Source of the DNA: Nitriliruptor sp040882055
Lineage (GTDB): Bacteria; Actinomycetota; Nitriliruptoria; Nitriliruptorales; Nitriliruptoraceae
Direction of reading: 5' to 3'
Length of the DNA: 64,000 nt
Assembly: GCA_040882055.1 (NCBI GenBank)
Contig: JBBECA010000072.1
Coordinates: forward strand, 14,311-78,310
Shown: in pieces, positions 32,973 to 41,032 of the stretch
Position numbering within the stretch: the first letter of the stretch is position 1
How the letters are laid out: every line of letters begins with the position of its first letter
Position numbers and translations under genes: made by a program
The notes under the pieces: model-generated
What the model was told of the DNA's origin: nothing
Databases searched by the model: none
What the model saw: the letters and a program-made list of their open reading frames with translations, nothing else

Positions 32973-34300
32973 CGAGCCTGGACCAGCACCCGATCGACCT
33001 GCTCCGCGAGCGTGGCTTCGTCCAGGACGTGACCGACGAGCCCGGGCTCCGCGCCCGCTTCGACGAGGGCCCGGTCACCTTCTACGTCGGTTTCGACCCG
33101 ACCGCCCCGTCGCTGCACGCCGGCAACCTCGTCGGGATGATGGCGATGAGCTGGCTCCAGCGGCTCGGCCACCGCCCCATCGCGATCGCCGGCGGTGCGA
33201 CCGGCCGCATCGGCGACCCGTCGGGCCGGGATGCCGAACGCTCCCTGCTCGACGAGGACACCCTCGAGGCCAACCTCGCCGGCATCCGGGCCCAGCTCGC
33301 CCAGGTGCTGGACCTCGACGTCACCGGTGCGCGTGCGACGGGCACGGCCGCCCCGGACGCGCGCGGACTGCTGGTCGACAACAACGACTGGATAGGGCCG
33401 CAGAGCTTCCTCGGTTTCCTCCGCGACGTCGGCAAGCACGTGTCGGTCAACCAGATGCTCGGCCGCGAGTCGGTCAAGCGCCGCCTCGAGTCGCGCGAGC
33501 AGGGCCTGACGTTCACCGAGTTCAGCTACCAGCTGCTCCAGGCCTACGACTTCGCCCACCTCCACGCCACCTACGGCTGCGTGCTGCAGGGCGGCGGCTC
33601 GGACCAGTGGGGCAACATCACCGCCGGCACCGAGCTGACCCGCAAGCTCCACGGCGGCGAGGTCTACGGGATCGTGTGGCCGCTGCTGCTCACCGCCGAC
33701 GGTCAGAAGTTCGGCAAGTCGGCCGGCAACGCGGTGTGGCTCGACCCGTCGATGACCTCGCCGTACGCGTACTACCAGTGGTGGCTCAACGCCGCCGATG
33801 CCGACGTCCCGCGGTTCCTGCGCCTGTTCACCTACCTCGCGCTCGACGACATCGCCGCACTCGAGGCCGAGCTCGAACGGGAGCCGGCGGCACGCGCGGC
33901 TCACAAGGTCCTCGCACGCGAGGCGACGCGGATCATCCACGGCGACGAGGGCGTCGCCCAGGCGGAAGCCGCCACAGCGGCCCTGTTCGGTGGCGGCCCG
34001 CTCCGCGGCCTCGACGACGCGACGCTCGCCGAGGCGTTCGAGGGGGCGCCGACGGTCGAACTTCCCGCCGACCGCCTCACCGACGACGGGGGTGTGGGTC
34101 TCCTCGAGGTACTGACCAGCGTCGGGGCTGCGAAGAGCACCAGCGAGGCACGACGGCTCGTGCAGGGCGGCGGTGTCCGCATCAGCGGGGACAGGGTCGA
34201 GGACCACGAACGCCGGCTCACCGCCGACGACCTCGCCACACCGACCACGGTGGTGTTGCAGGTCGGCAAGAAGCGCCGCTTCCTCGCCCGCTTCGTCTGA
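32969..34300 (+). CDS. tyrS: Tyrosyl-tRNA synthetase
   Basis: A 443-residue class I synthetase that charges tRNA(Tyr). The HIGH-type motif is SLHAGN, the KMSKS-type motif is KFGKS, and the C-terminal S4 RNA-binding domain ends the protein (STSEARRLVQGGGVRISGD). Residues YVGFDPTAPS and QGGGSDQWGN are family hallmarks. The GTG at 32969 overlaps the preceding stop. Confidence 0.97.
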   Translation: MTSLDQHPIDLLRERGFVQDVTDEPGLRARFDEGPVTFYVGFDPTAPSLHAGNLVGMMAMSWLQRLGHRPIAIAGGATGRIGDPSGRDAERSLLDEDTLEANLAGIRAQLAQVLDLDVTGARATGTAAPDARGLLVDNNDWIGPQSFLGFLRDVGKHVSVNQMLGRESVKRRLESREQGLTFTEFSYQLLQAYDFAHLHATYGCVLQGGGSDQWGNITAGTELTRKLHGGEVYGIVWPLLLTADGQKFGKSAGNAVWLDPSMTSPYAYYQWWLNAADADVPRFLRLFTYLALDDIAALEAELEREPAARAAHKVLAREATRIIHGDEGVAQAEAATAALFGGGPLRGLDDATLAEAFEGAPTVELPADRLTDDGGVGLLEVLTSVGAAKSTSEARRLVQGGGVRISGDRVEDHERRLTADDLATPTTVVLQVGKKRRFLARFV

Positions 34301-34345
34301 GGACGCTGCCGCGGTCCGTGCCGCGGCGCGCGTAGGGTCGACGAG

Positions 34346-35497
34346 GTGGAACGCGGAGTGCTCCGCGGCCTCGCCGCCTTCCGGTGGGCCGCCTGGATCT
34401 GGATGGCGACGGTGCTCGCCCTGGCCCGGCGTGCCCTCGAACGACCCATCCCGGCGATCGTCCTGGTCGCGTTGGCGCTCGTGGTGACCATCGTCGCCAC
34501 GGTCCGCCTGCGCGGCGACGCCCGCCGCGCCGTGGCACCCACCCTGGTCGGCGCCGAGGTGTTGGTGGCGCTGGGGCTGCAGCTCGCCGACGGGTGGGTC
34601 TACCGGACGCCGCACGTGTTCCAGCCGGAGCAACCGCTCGGGGTCGGGTGGCCGACGGCGGCGATCCTGTCCGCGGGCGTCGCCTTCGGCCCGTGGGTCG
34701 GTGCCGGGACCGGCGTGCTGCTCGGGTTCGGACGCGCGGTGTCCTCCACGCTCGCGGTCGAGCCCGCCGCCGGCACCGCAGCGCTCGTGGCCGGACTCAC
34801 CCCCGCGCAGACGTTGTCGCTGGTCACCACCGCCGTCCTCTACGCGTTCGCCGGCGGCGTCGCGGGGTACGCGGTGCAGCTGCTGCGGGACGCGGAGACG
34901 CGCGCGATCGCCGCCGAGCGCGCCCTCGGCGAATCGCAGGCGCGCGAGTCCCTGGCCCGGCGCCTGCACGACGGGGTGCTGCAGACGCTGGCCCTCGTCG
35001 AACGCCGCACCGACGACCCCGCGCTGGCCCGGCTCGCCCGCGACCAGGAGCGTGACCTGCGCGACCACCTCTTCAGCGTCGGCGGCGAACGCATCGTCGG
35101 CCGTGGGGCCCTCGGTGACGCGCTCCGCGAGGCGGCGGGGAGGTACGAGCTCGCCTACCCGGGCCGCGTCGACGTCCTCGTCCCCGACGACCTGCCCGAG
35201 CTCGACGAACGGCGCGTCGAGGCGTTGGCCGCAGCGGTCGGCGAATCGCTGACGAACGCGGGCAAGCACGCCGACGCGACGCGGATCGTCGTGTCCGCGG
35301 AGCCGCTCGCCGACGGGGTCGCGGTGTCGGTCCGGGACGACGGCGCCGGCTTCGACGTCGCGGGCGTCCCCGAGGGTGTCGGTCGTGCCCGCTCGATCCG
35401 CGGCCGGATGGAGGAGCTCGGGGGCCGGGCGGACTGGGTCAGCGCGCCGGGCCGCGGGTGCGAGGTCCGCCTCGAGTTGCCGGCGGAGACGGGATGA
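34346..35497 (+). CDS. NarX-type sensor histidine kinase
   Basis: A 383-residue protein with about six membrane helices in the first 185 residues, then a HisKA_3-like dimerisation region with the phospho-accepting histidine in RRLHDGVLQTLALV and an HATPase domain (GESLTNAGKHA, VRDDGAGFD). The membrane part resembles MASE-type sensors; the signal is unknown. The GTG at 34346 follows TAGGGT (34333-34338) by 7 nt, so the message is probably leaderless. The response regulator follows 49 nt downstream. Confidence 0.87.
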   Translation: MERGVLRGLAAFRWAAWIWMATVLALARRALERPIPAIVLVALALVVTIVATVRLRGDARRAVAPTLVGAEVLVALGLQLADGWVYRTPHVFQPEQPLGVGWPTAAILSAGVAFGPWVGAGTGVLLGFGRAVSSTLAVEPAAGTAALVAGLTPAQTLSLVTTAVLYAFAGGVAGYAVQLLRDAETRAIAAERALGESQARESLARRLHDGVLQTLALVERRTDDPALARLARDQERDLRDHLFSVGGERIVGRGALGDALREAAGRYELAYPGRVDVLVPDDLPELDERRVEALAAAVGESLTNAGKHADATRIVVSAEPLADGVAVSVRDDGAGFDVAGVPEGVGRARSIRGRMEELGGRADWVSAPGRGCEVRLELPAETG

Positions 35498-35546
35498 GGC
35501 CACGACCGCGACCTACGCTGCGCCCACCGTCGTCGTCCGGAGCACC

Positions 35547-36200
35547 GTGAGCGAGCCGCTGAAGGCCAGCTCCCGACGCCCCCCCGTGCGGGTCGTCCTG
35601 GCCGACGACCACCCCATCTGGCGGGACGGGATCCGCGCCGACCTCGGCGGCGCCTTCGAGGTCGTCGGCGAGGCGTCGGACGCGAACCAGGCCATCGAGG
35701 TCATCCAGCGCACCCGCCCCGACCTCGTCGTCTGCGACCTCCAGATGCCGAACGGCGGGGGCATCGCGGTCGTCAAGGCCTGCAGCGAGGTGGCCCGCAT
35801 CGTGATCCTCACCGTCTCCGAGCAGGAACGCGACCTGCTCGACGCCGTGGCTGCCGGCGCTGTGGGCTACCTCACCAAGTCCACCCCCGGTGACGAGCTA
35901 CGTGAGGCCCTGAAACGGGCCGCGGGCGGCGAGCCGGTGTTCACCCCCCACCTCGCGATGCTGGTGCTCGGCGAGTTCCGCCGCATGGCCAAGCAGGCGA
36001 CCGGGACCGACCCGCTCACCGACCGGGAACGCGAGGTCCTCTCCCTCGTGGCGCGCGGCTACCCCTACAAGGAGGTCGGCGCGCAGCTGCACATCGCGGC
36101 CAAGACGGTCGAGAACCACGTGCGCAACATCCTCGACAAGCTCCACCTCGAGCGCCGGCAGGAGCTGGTCCGTTACGCCCTCGAGCACGGCATCGAGTGA
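35547..36200 (+). CDS. NarL/LuxR-type response regulator
   Basis: A 217-residue regulator: receiver domain (ADDHPIWRDG, phospho-acceptor aspartate in VVCDLQMP, lysine in YLTKSTP) and C-terminal LuxR-type HTH (LTDREREVLSLVARG, AAKTVENHVRNILDKL). It pairs with the preceding kinase. The GTG at 35547 has a GGAG site; a TACGCT at about 35511 may provide an extra promoter. Targets unknown. Confidence 0.92.
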   Translation: MSEPLKASSRRPPVRVVLADDHPIWRDGIRADLGGAFEVVGEASDANQAIEVIQRTRPDLVVCDLQMPNGGGIAVVKACSEVARIVILTVSEQERDLLDAVAAGAVGYLTKSTPGDELREALKRAAGGEPVFTPHLAMLVLGEFRRMAKQATGTDPLTDREREVLSLVARGYPYKEVGAQLHIAAKTVENHVRNILDKLHLERRQELVRYALEHGIE

Positions 36201-36290
36201 GCGGGGCGCCGAGCGGTCGTGCCGCCGTTCGCGTTCGTGCCCCGGTCCTCCACGCATCCCCCAAGGTGCGGTGGGGGAGGGACCGGATGG

Positions 36291-38620
36291 GTGGCGTCGC
36301 CGCGCCACGAGATGGTGGGCGGGACGCCGACACCAGGAGCCCCGGTGGTCCCCACATCCCACGCCGCCAGCCAGCCGCCACCCCCGACGGGGGCGCCGAT
36401 CGACCCTCCGCCGCCCCCACCGGCCGCGGGACCCCGTCCCGTGTGGGAACAGCCCGAGGCCGCTCCGGCGCACGTCGATGGCGGCCCCTGGGCGAGATCC
36501 AGCGGAGCCGGGGACGAGCCACCGCGCCCACCGCGGGACGCCGTCCGGGGTGACGGGCCGACGCGCAGCACCGCCGCCACCATCGTCGCCGCGACCGGAG
36601 CGCTCCTCCTCCTCGCCGCCGCGACCACCTTCCTGGCCGTCAGCTGGGAGCAGCTCGGGCTGACGGCGCGCGTCGCGGCCGTCGGAAGCGGGACCGCTGC
36701 AGCCATCATCGGCGGTGCCCGCCTGCGCCGGACCCTCCCGGCCGTCGGCGCCGTCATCTTCCACCTCGGGGCGTTGCTGCTGCCGATCGACGCCCTCGGG
36801 CTCGCACTCCAGCTCGATGCCAGCCTCGCCGCGACCTGGGTGACGGTCGGCTGCGTGACCTCGCTCACCCTCCCGGTCGCCGCGCACGTCGGCCGGTCAC
36901 GGATCCTCGCCTGGGCCGCGCTGAGCGGGGTCCCGATCGTCGCGACCGGACTCGGGCTCGCCGGCAGCATCCCGGCGCCACTGGTCACCGCGGTGGCCGC
37001 GGTGGTCGCACTCGCCGGCCCGGACCTCGTCCGCCGGGTCGGCGCGGGCGAGGCGCCGGTGAGCGAGAGGGGGCGTGGCCCCGCCGGGGTCGCCCCACTC
37101 GCTGCCCCCGTGCTGGCCGTCCTCGCCGTCGCCGGGCAGCTGGCCCTCGCGGCGGCCTCGAGCCTGGCCGCCGCAGGTCGCGGCGCGCCCATCGTGCTCG
37201 CGTCCGACGCTGGCTGGGTACCGACCACGTGGGCCGACGCGGCGCTCACCGGCACGGTGGCGGTCCTCGCCCTGGGTGTCGCTGCAGCGCACCGCCGCTC
37301 CACGACCCTCGCGGGCGGCGTCCCGGCGTTCGGATGCGGGGCGTCGTGGCCAGCGGGACGACGCTGGTGTTCGGGGCGACGGCGATCCTCGGTACCTGGG
37401 CGACCGCTTCCCTCGACCCGAGCCGCCCCGACGCGTTCGTCGCGGCCGCTGTGGCGCTCGCCGCGGCGTCGGTGGCTGTGGCCCTGGTCGTGCGGACGCA
37501 GCGCCACGCTGTCGCCGGGGAGGCCATCGCTGCGTTCGTGCTGCTCCCCGCCGCCCTCACCGCCGTCTGGATCGTCGGCGCCAGCCTCGACGAGGGGATC
37601 GGTGCCCCACTCGCGGTGACCGTCGCTGCGGTGCTGGTGGTCGTGACGGCGAGCCTCCTCCGCGACCTACCCGTCGCCGCTGATCTCCTGCGCGGTACCG
37701 GCGCGGCGATCGCGCTGCTCGGGCTCGACGGTCCCGCCGGCCTCGATGGCGCCGTCGACGCCAGCCTCGCGACCGTGCTGGTCGGTGCGATCCTCACCCT
37801 CGAGGCGTTCCGGCTCGGGCGTGGCCACCTGCTGGTGGTGGCGGGGCCCGTGCTCGTCCGCGCCGCGGCCGGCCTGGCCTTCGGGGTGACGGACTCGCGG
37901 CCCTGGACCGGCGCCGTCCTGCTCGCGGTCGCCATCGCCGCGGGGATGGCGGCCACCTCGCAGCCCGGGCGACGCGTCGCGGGTGCGCTCACGGCGACGG
38001 TGGCCCTGCTGCCCGCGATCGAGCTGTTGTCGTTGACGCCGACCGCGTTGGCGTGGGGCACCGTCGGGGCCGGTGCCGCCGTGGTCGCCGGTGGGCTCCT
38101 CGCCCGCCGGCCCCTCGTCGCCCACCTCGGGGGTGTCGTCACCACGCTCGGTACCTGGCAGCTGCTCGACCTGGCCGGTGTCGACGCGGTCGACGCCTGG
38201 CTCGCCGCACCCGCCGCGCAGCTGTGGCTCGCCGCGGTCGGTGCGCGCCGCGCCGGGCGCATCTCGTCCTGGGCGGCGGACGTGCCACCGCTGGCCCTGG
38301 TGCTCGTCCCCGCCGTGCTCGAGCGCGTCGCGGGCGGGAGCGGGTGGCACAGCGCCGCCGCGGGTGCGCTCGCGGTGGTGGCGATCGTGGGTGGCGGTGT
38401 CGGACGGCACGGGGGACCGCTCGTCGTCGGTGTCGGCGGGATGGTCGTCGTCGTCGCGATCGAGACCCTCGCCGTCGTCGCGGCGGTCCCGACGTGGGCG
38501 TGGTTGACCGTCGGTGGGGTCGTGCTGCTCGGGGCCGGAGCGCTCATCGAGCGCACCGGCGGCGCACCGGTGGCCACCGCGAGGCGGCTGGCCGACGTGG
38601 TCGCCGAGCGCTTCGACTGA
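36291..38620 (+). pseudogene. SCO7613-like membrane protein, frameshifted
   Basis: One long reading is split over two frames. The first part (from a GTG at 36291 with GGAGGG upstream) has a proline-rich head and membrane helices (ALLLLAAATTFLAVSWEQLG); it loses coding character after 37331. The second part continues from ATG 37334 (MRGVVASGTTLVFGATAILG) to 38620 with many more helices. Joining needs one extra base at 37332-37333 (TTC GGn ATG). The whole would be about 775 residues with some 20 helices, the layout of the SCO7613 family. It could be a mutation, a sequencing error or two separately started polypeptides. Confidence 0.65.
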
Positions 38621-38768
38621 TCGTCCACAGGCGGAGCGCACCTCGTCGGCTGCGTGTCGCCCACCACCTCTAGGTTGGGGGACGTGGGAAGGACGCAGCC
38701 GGCGACGCGGTCGGCACCGGGGACACGCTCGAGGTGGGCGCGCTCCGCGGGGTGGGCCGCGCCGTCGA

Positions 38769-39037
38769 TTGTGGGAGGTCCTGAGGTCCGGTACGGTCCC
38801 GCGGTCCTGCGCGTGGCGCTCGCACCCTGTGCGTGCTCCACGGATCGGGCATCACGCCCGGATCGCGGGGTCCGAACCGGACCCCAACCAGCAGGCCGCA
38901 CCCCTCCCCCGAAGGTCGGTCGCCCACGCGTGCGTGGCGTCAGGACCGGAGGGGGCCCGCCGCTCCCGGAGCTCGCTCCAGGAACCGGCACCGACCGCAC
39001 CGACCTGGTGCGGGCGGCGCGACCACAGGAGGTGCTC
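38769..39037 (+). promoter_or_regulatory. rpsF operon promoter and leader
   Basis: Covers most of the 417-nt gap before rpsF, which holds no gene. TTGTGG (38769-38774), a 17-nt spacer and TACGGT (38792-38797) form a housekeeping-type promoter; TAGGTT at 38671-38676 is a weaker candidate further up. The leader of about 235 nt contains hairpins, including CGGGC/GCCCG near 38850 and GGGGTCC (38867-38873) with GGACCCC (38879-38885). rpsF leaders in other bacteria bind the S6:S18 complex for autoregulation; whether this one does is inference. Confidence 0.5.
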
Positions 39038-39343
39038 ATGCGCCGCTACGAGATGATGGTGATCGTCACCGACCTGCTCGACGAGGATGCTGCCACCGCA
39101 GCCTTCGACCGAGCCAAGAGCATCCTGTCCGCCCAGGGCGGCACGTTGCTCGATGAGGCCTTCTGGGGCCGCCGGAAGTTCGCGTACGAGATCAACAAGC
39201 GCGACTTCGGTTACTACGGCGTCCTCGACTTCGAAGGCACGGAAGAAGCCGTGACCGAGCTCGAGCGTCAGCTCACGATCTCGGACGACTTCGTCCGCTT
39301 CAAGACCGTGCGGCCGGCCACCCGGATCCGCAAGGTCGCCTGA
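39038..39343 (+). CDS. rpsF: 30S ribosomal protein S6
   Basis: A 101-residue ribosomal protein (MRRYEMMVIV, FWGRRKFAYEINKRDFGYYG, IRKVA). It binds S18 in the small-subunit platform. The ATG at 39038 has a near-perfect AGGAGGTG site. First gene of rpsF-ssb-rpsR-rplI-dnaB. Confidence 0.97.
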   Translation: MRRYEMMVIVTDLLDEDAATAAFDRAKSILSAQGGTLLDEAFWGRRKFAYEINKRDFGYYGVLDFEGTEEAVTELERQLTISDDFVRFKTVRPATRIRKVA

Positions 39344-39480
39344 CCCCCGCGTCCTCCCACACCGGCTGCGTGCCCGTCACGCGACCGGTCGCCCGAGCCG
39401 AACCCGGAGCAGCGACCGAGTTCGATCCCGAGCCGAGCCCCGGAGAGCCGGGAGCTCGAGACGCCCGTCAGGAGCCTGAA

Positions 39481-39915
39481 GTGGCCTTCGAATCCAACTT
39501 CGTCACGTTCATCGGCAACCTCACCGATGACCCCGACCTCCGCTTCACGCAGGGCGGCGCAGCTGTCGCCTCCCTGCGGGTCGCCTCCAACCGTCGCTGG
39601 ACCGGCAAGGACGGCCAGCAGCAGGAGGAGACGACCTTCCTCAACGTCAACTGCTGGCGCGAGCTCGCCGAGAACGCGGCGGAGTCCCTCCACAAGGGGG
39701 ATCGTGTCCTGGTGATCGGTCGGCTGCGGGTGCGCAGCTACGAGAACAAGGACAACCAGACGGTGTGGGTGACCGAGATCGAGGCCGACGAGATCGCCCC
39801 GTCGCTGCGCTGGGCTCGTGCCAGCGTCAGCCGCACGAGCGGCGGTTCCTCGGGTGGTGGCACGAACAACGACTTCGCGCCGCCGCCCCCCTCGGACGAC
39901 GACGTCCCCTTCTGA
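39481..39915 (+). CDS. ssb: Single-stranded DNA-binding protein
   Basis: A 144-residue SSB: OB fold (VTFIGNLTDDPDLRF, FLNVNCWRELAEN, VWVTEIEADEIAPSLRWA), a short Gly/Ser linker, and the acidic tip DDDVPF that recruits repair and replication partners. The GTG at 39481 is favoured by an AGGAG site and the family start; the longer frame from 39370 is unsupported. The linker is short for the actinobacterial family. Confidence 0.95.
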   Translation: MAFESNFVTFIGNLTDDPDLRFTQGGAAVASLRVASNRRWTGKDGQQQEETTFLNVNCWRELAENAAESLHKGDRVLVIGRLRVRSYENKDNQTVWVTEIEADEIAPSLRWARASVSRTSGGSSGGGTNNDFAPPPPSDDDVPF

Positions 39916-39980
39916 TCACGACCATCCTCGGTCGGAGGCCCCACCTCGCCTCCGACCCCGAGCCGCGCTAGGAGCACGCC

Positions 39981-40226
39981 GTGGCGAACCCACGCAAGGA
40001 CAGCAAGGACAAGAAGCCCCGCAAGCCGAAGCCCTGTCCGGTCTGCACGCAGGGCATCGAGTACGTGGACTACAAGGACCTGAGCCTGCTCAAGCCCTTC
40101 CTGAACGAGCGGGCCAAGATCAAGGCTCGTCGGACCTCTTCGGTCTGCGCCAAGCACCAGAAGCAGCTCGCGGCGGCGATCAAGAACGCCCGCGAGATGG
40201 CTCTGATCCCGTACTCGAACCGCTGA
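39981..40226 (+). CDS. rpsR: 30S ribosomal protein S18
   Basis: An 81-residue protein of the small subunit. It keeps a cysteine set (CPVC and SVCAKHQ), so it is the zinc-binding (C+) type, whose paralogue would be expected only in a zinc-starvation operon. The GTG at 39981 has an AGGAG site. Confidence 0.96.
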   Translation: MANPRKDSKDKKPRKPKPCPVCTQGIEYVDYKDLSLLKPFLNERAKIKARRTSSVCAKHQKQLAAAIKNAREMALIPYSNR

Positions 40227-40236
40227 GGAGCCACCG

Positions 40237-40956
40237 ATGAAGGTCATCCTGAAGGGTGAGGTCGACAACCTCGGGCTCGCGGGCGACGTCGTGGACGTCG
40301 CCGACGGCTACGGCCGCAACTTCCTCATCCCCCGTGGGCTCGCCATCCTGGCGAGCAAGGGTGCGATGAAGGAAGCCGAAGCGCTGACCCGGTCCCGCAA
40401 GGTCGCCGAGTCCAAGACGCTCGGTACCGCCGCGGCCGCACGCGAGACCCTCGAGTCCCGCACCCTGCGTATCCCCGTCCGCGTCGACGAGCGCGGCAAC
40501 CTCTACGGCTCGGTGAGCGCCGGTGACGTGCAGCGCATCCTCAAGGAGCGCGGTCACGACATCGAGCGCAAGCGCATCGACCTCAAGGGCAACATCAAGG
40601 TCATCGGTGAGTACGAGGTCCCCGTCCGCGTGCACCCCCAGGTGACCGCGACGGTGCTGGTCGAGGTCGTGGACGAGGAGGGCGTGGTCACCGTCGGCCA
40701 GCCCGAGCCCGAGCACGCCCCCCTGCCCGGCGAGGCTGCCGAGGGGACCGAGCTCAGCGAGGAAGCGCTCGCTGCTCAGGCCGTCGAGGCTGCCAAGGGG
40801 CTCGAGGCCGAGGGCGCCGAGGACCCGGAGGGCGACGCTGCGGCGGCCGCCCAGGGCGCGGCGACCGAGGTGCTCACGGACGTCGACCAGCCGGTCGAGC
40901 CGTCCGAGGTCGCCCCCGACGAACCGGTCGAGGACGACACCACCGACGAGCTCTGA
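40237..40956 (+). CDS. rplI: 50S ribosomal protein L9 with acidic extension
   Basis: A 239-residue L9. Residues 1-150 are the normal two-domain protein (MKVILKGEVDNLGLAGD, DGYGRNFLIPRGLA). The last 85-90 residues are an extra acidic Glu/Ala/Pro-rich tail with no counterpart in typical 148-150 residue L9. The ATG at 40237 has a GAGG site 10 nt after the rpsR stop. Confidence 0.95.
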   Translation: MKVILKGEVDNLGLAGDVVDVADGYGRNFLIPRGLAILASKGAMKEAEALTRSRKVAESKTLGTAAAARETLESRTLRIPVRVDERGNLYGSVSAGDVQRILKERGHDIERKRIDLKGNIKVIGEYEVPVRVHPQVTATVLVEVVDEEGVVTVGQPEPEHAPLPGEAAEGTELSEEALAAQAVEAAKGLEAEGAEDPEGDAAAAAQGAATEVLTDVDQPVEPSEVAPDEPVEDDTTDEL

Positions 40957-40979
40957 ACCACACGATGTACGGCTCCCTC

Positions 40980-41007
40980 GGACCGTCACCGGGACCGGTG
41001 ACGGTCC
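40980..41007. terminator. Perfect hairpin between rplI and dnaB
   Basis: GGACCGTCACCGG (40980-40992) and its exact complement (40995-41007), 26 nt before the dnaB start. With no U-run it may be a terminator, an attenuator or a processing site separating ribosomal genes from the helicase gene. Confidence 0.65.
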
Positions 41008-41032
41008 GGGGCCGGGCCCAGGGAGAGCGATC

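Noticed and set aside
32870..35503. 877-codon minus-strand open frame across tyrS and the histidine kinase
   Set aside because: Shadow of known genes with no recognisable motif.
37246..39039. 597-codon minus-strand open frame
   Set aside because: Antisense to the SCO7613-like gene; Thr/Ala/Pro-rich shadow composition.
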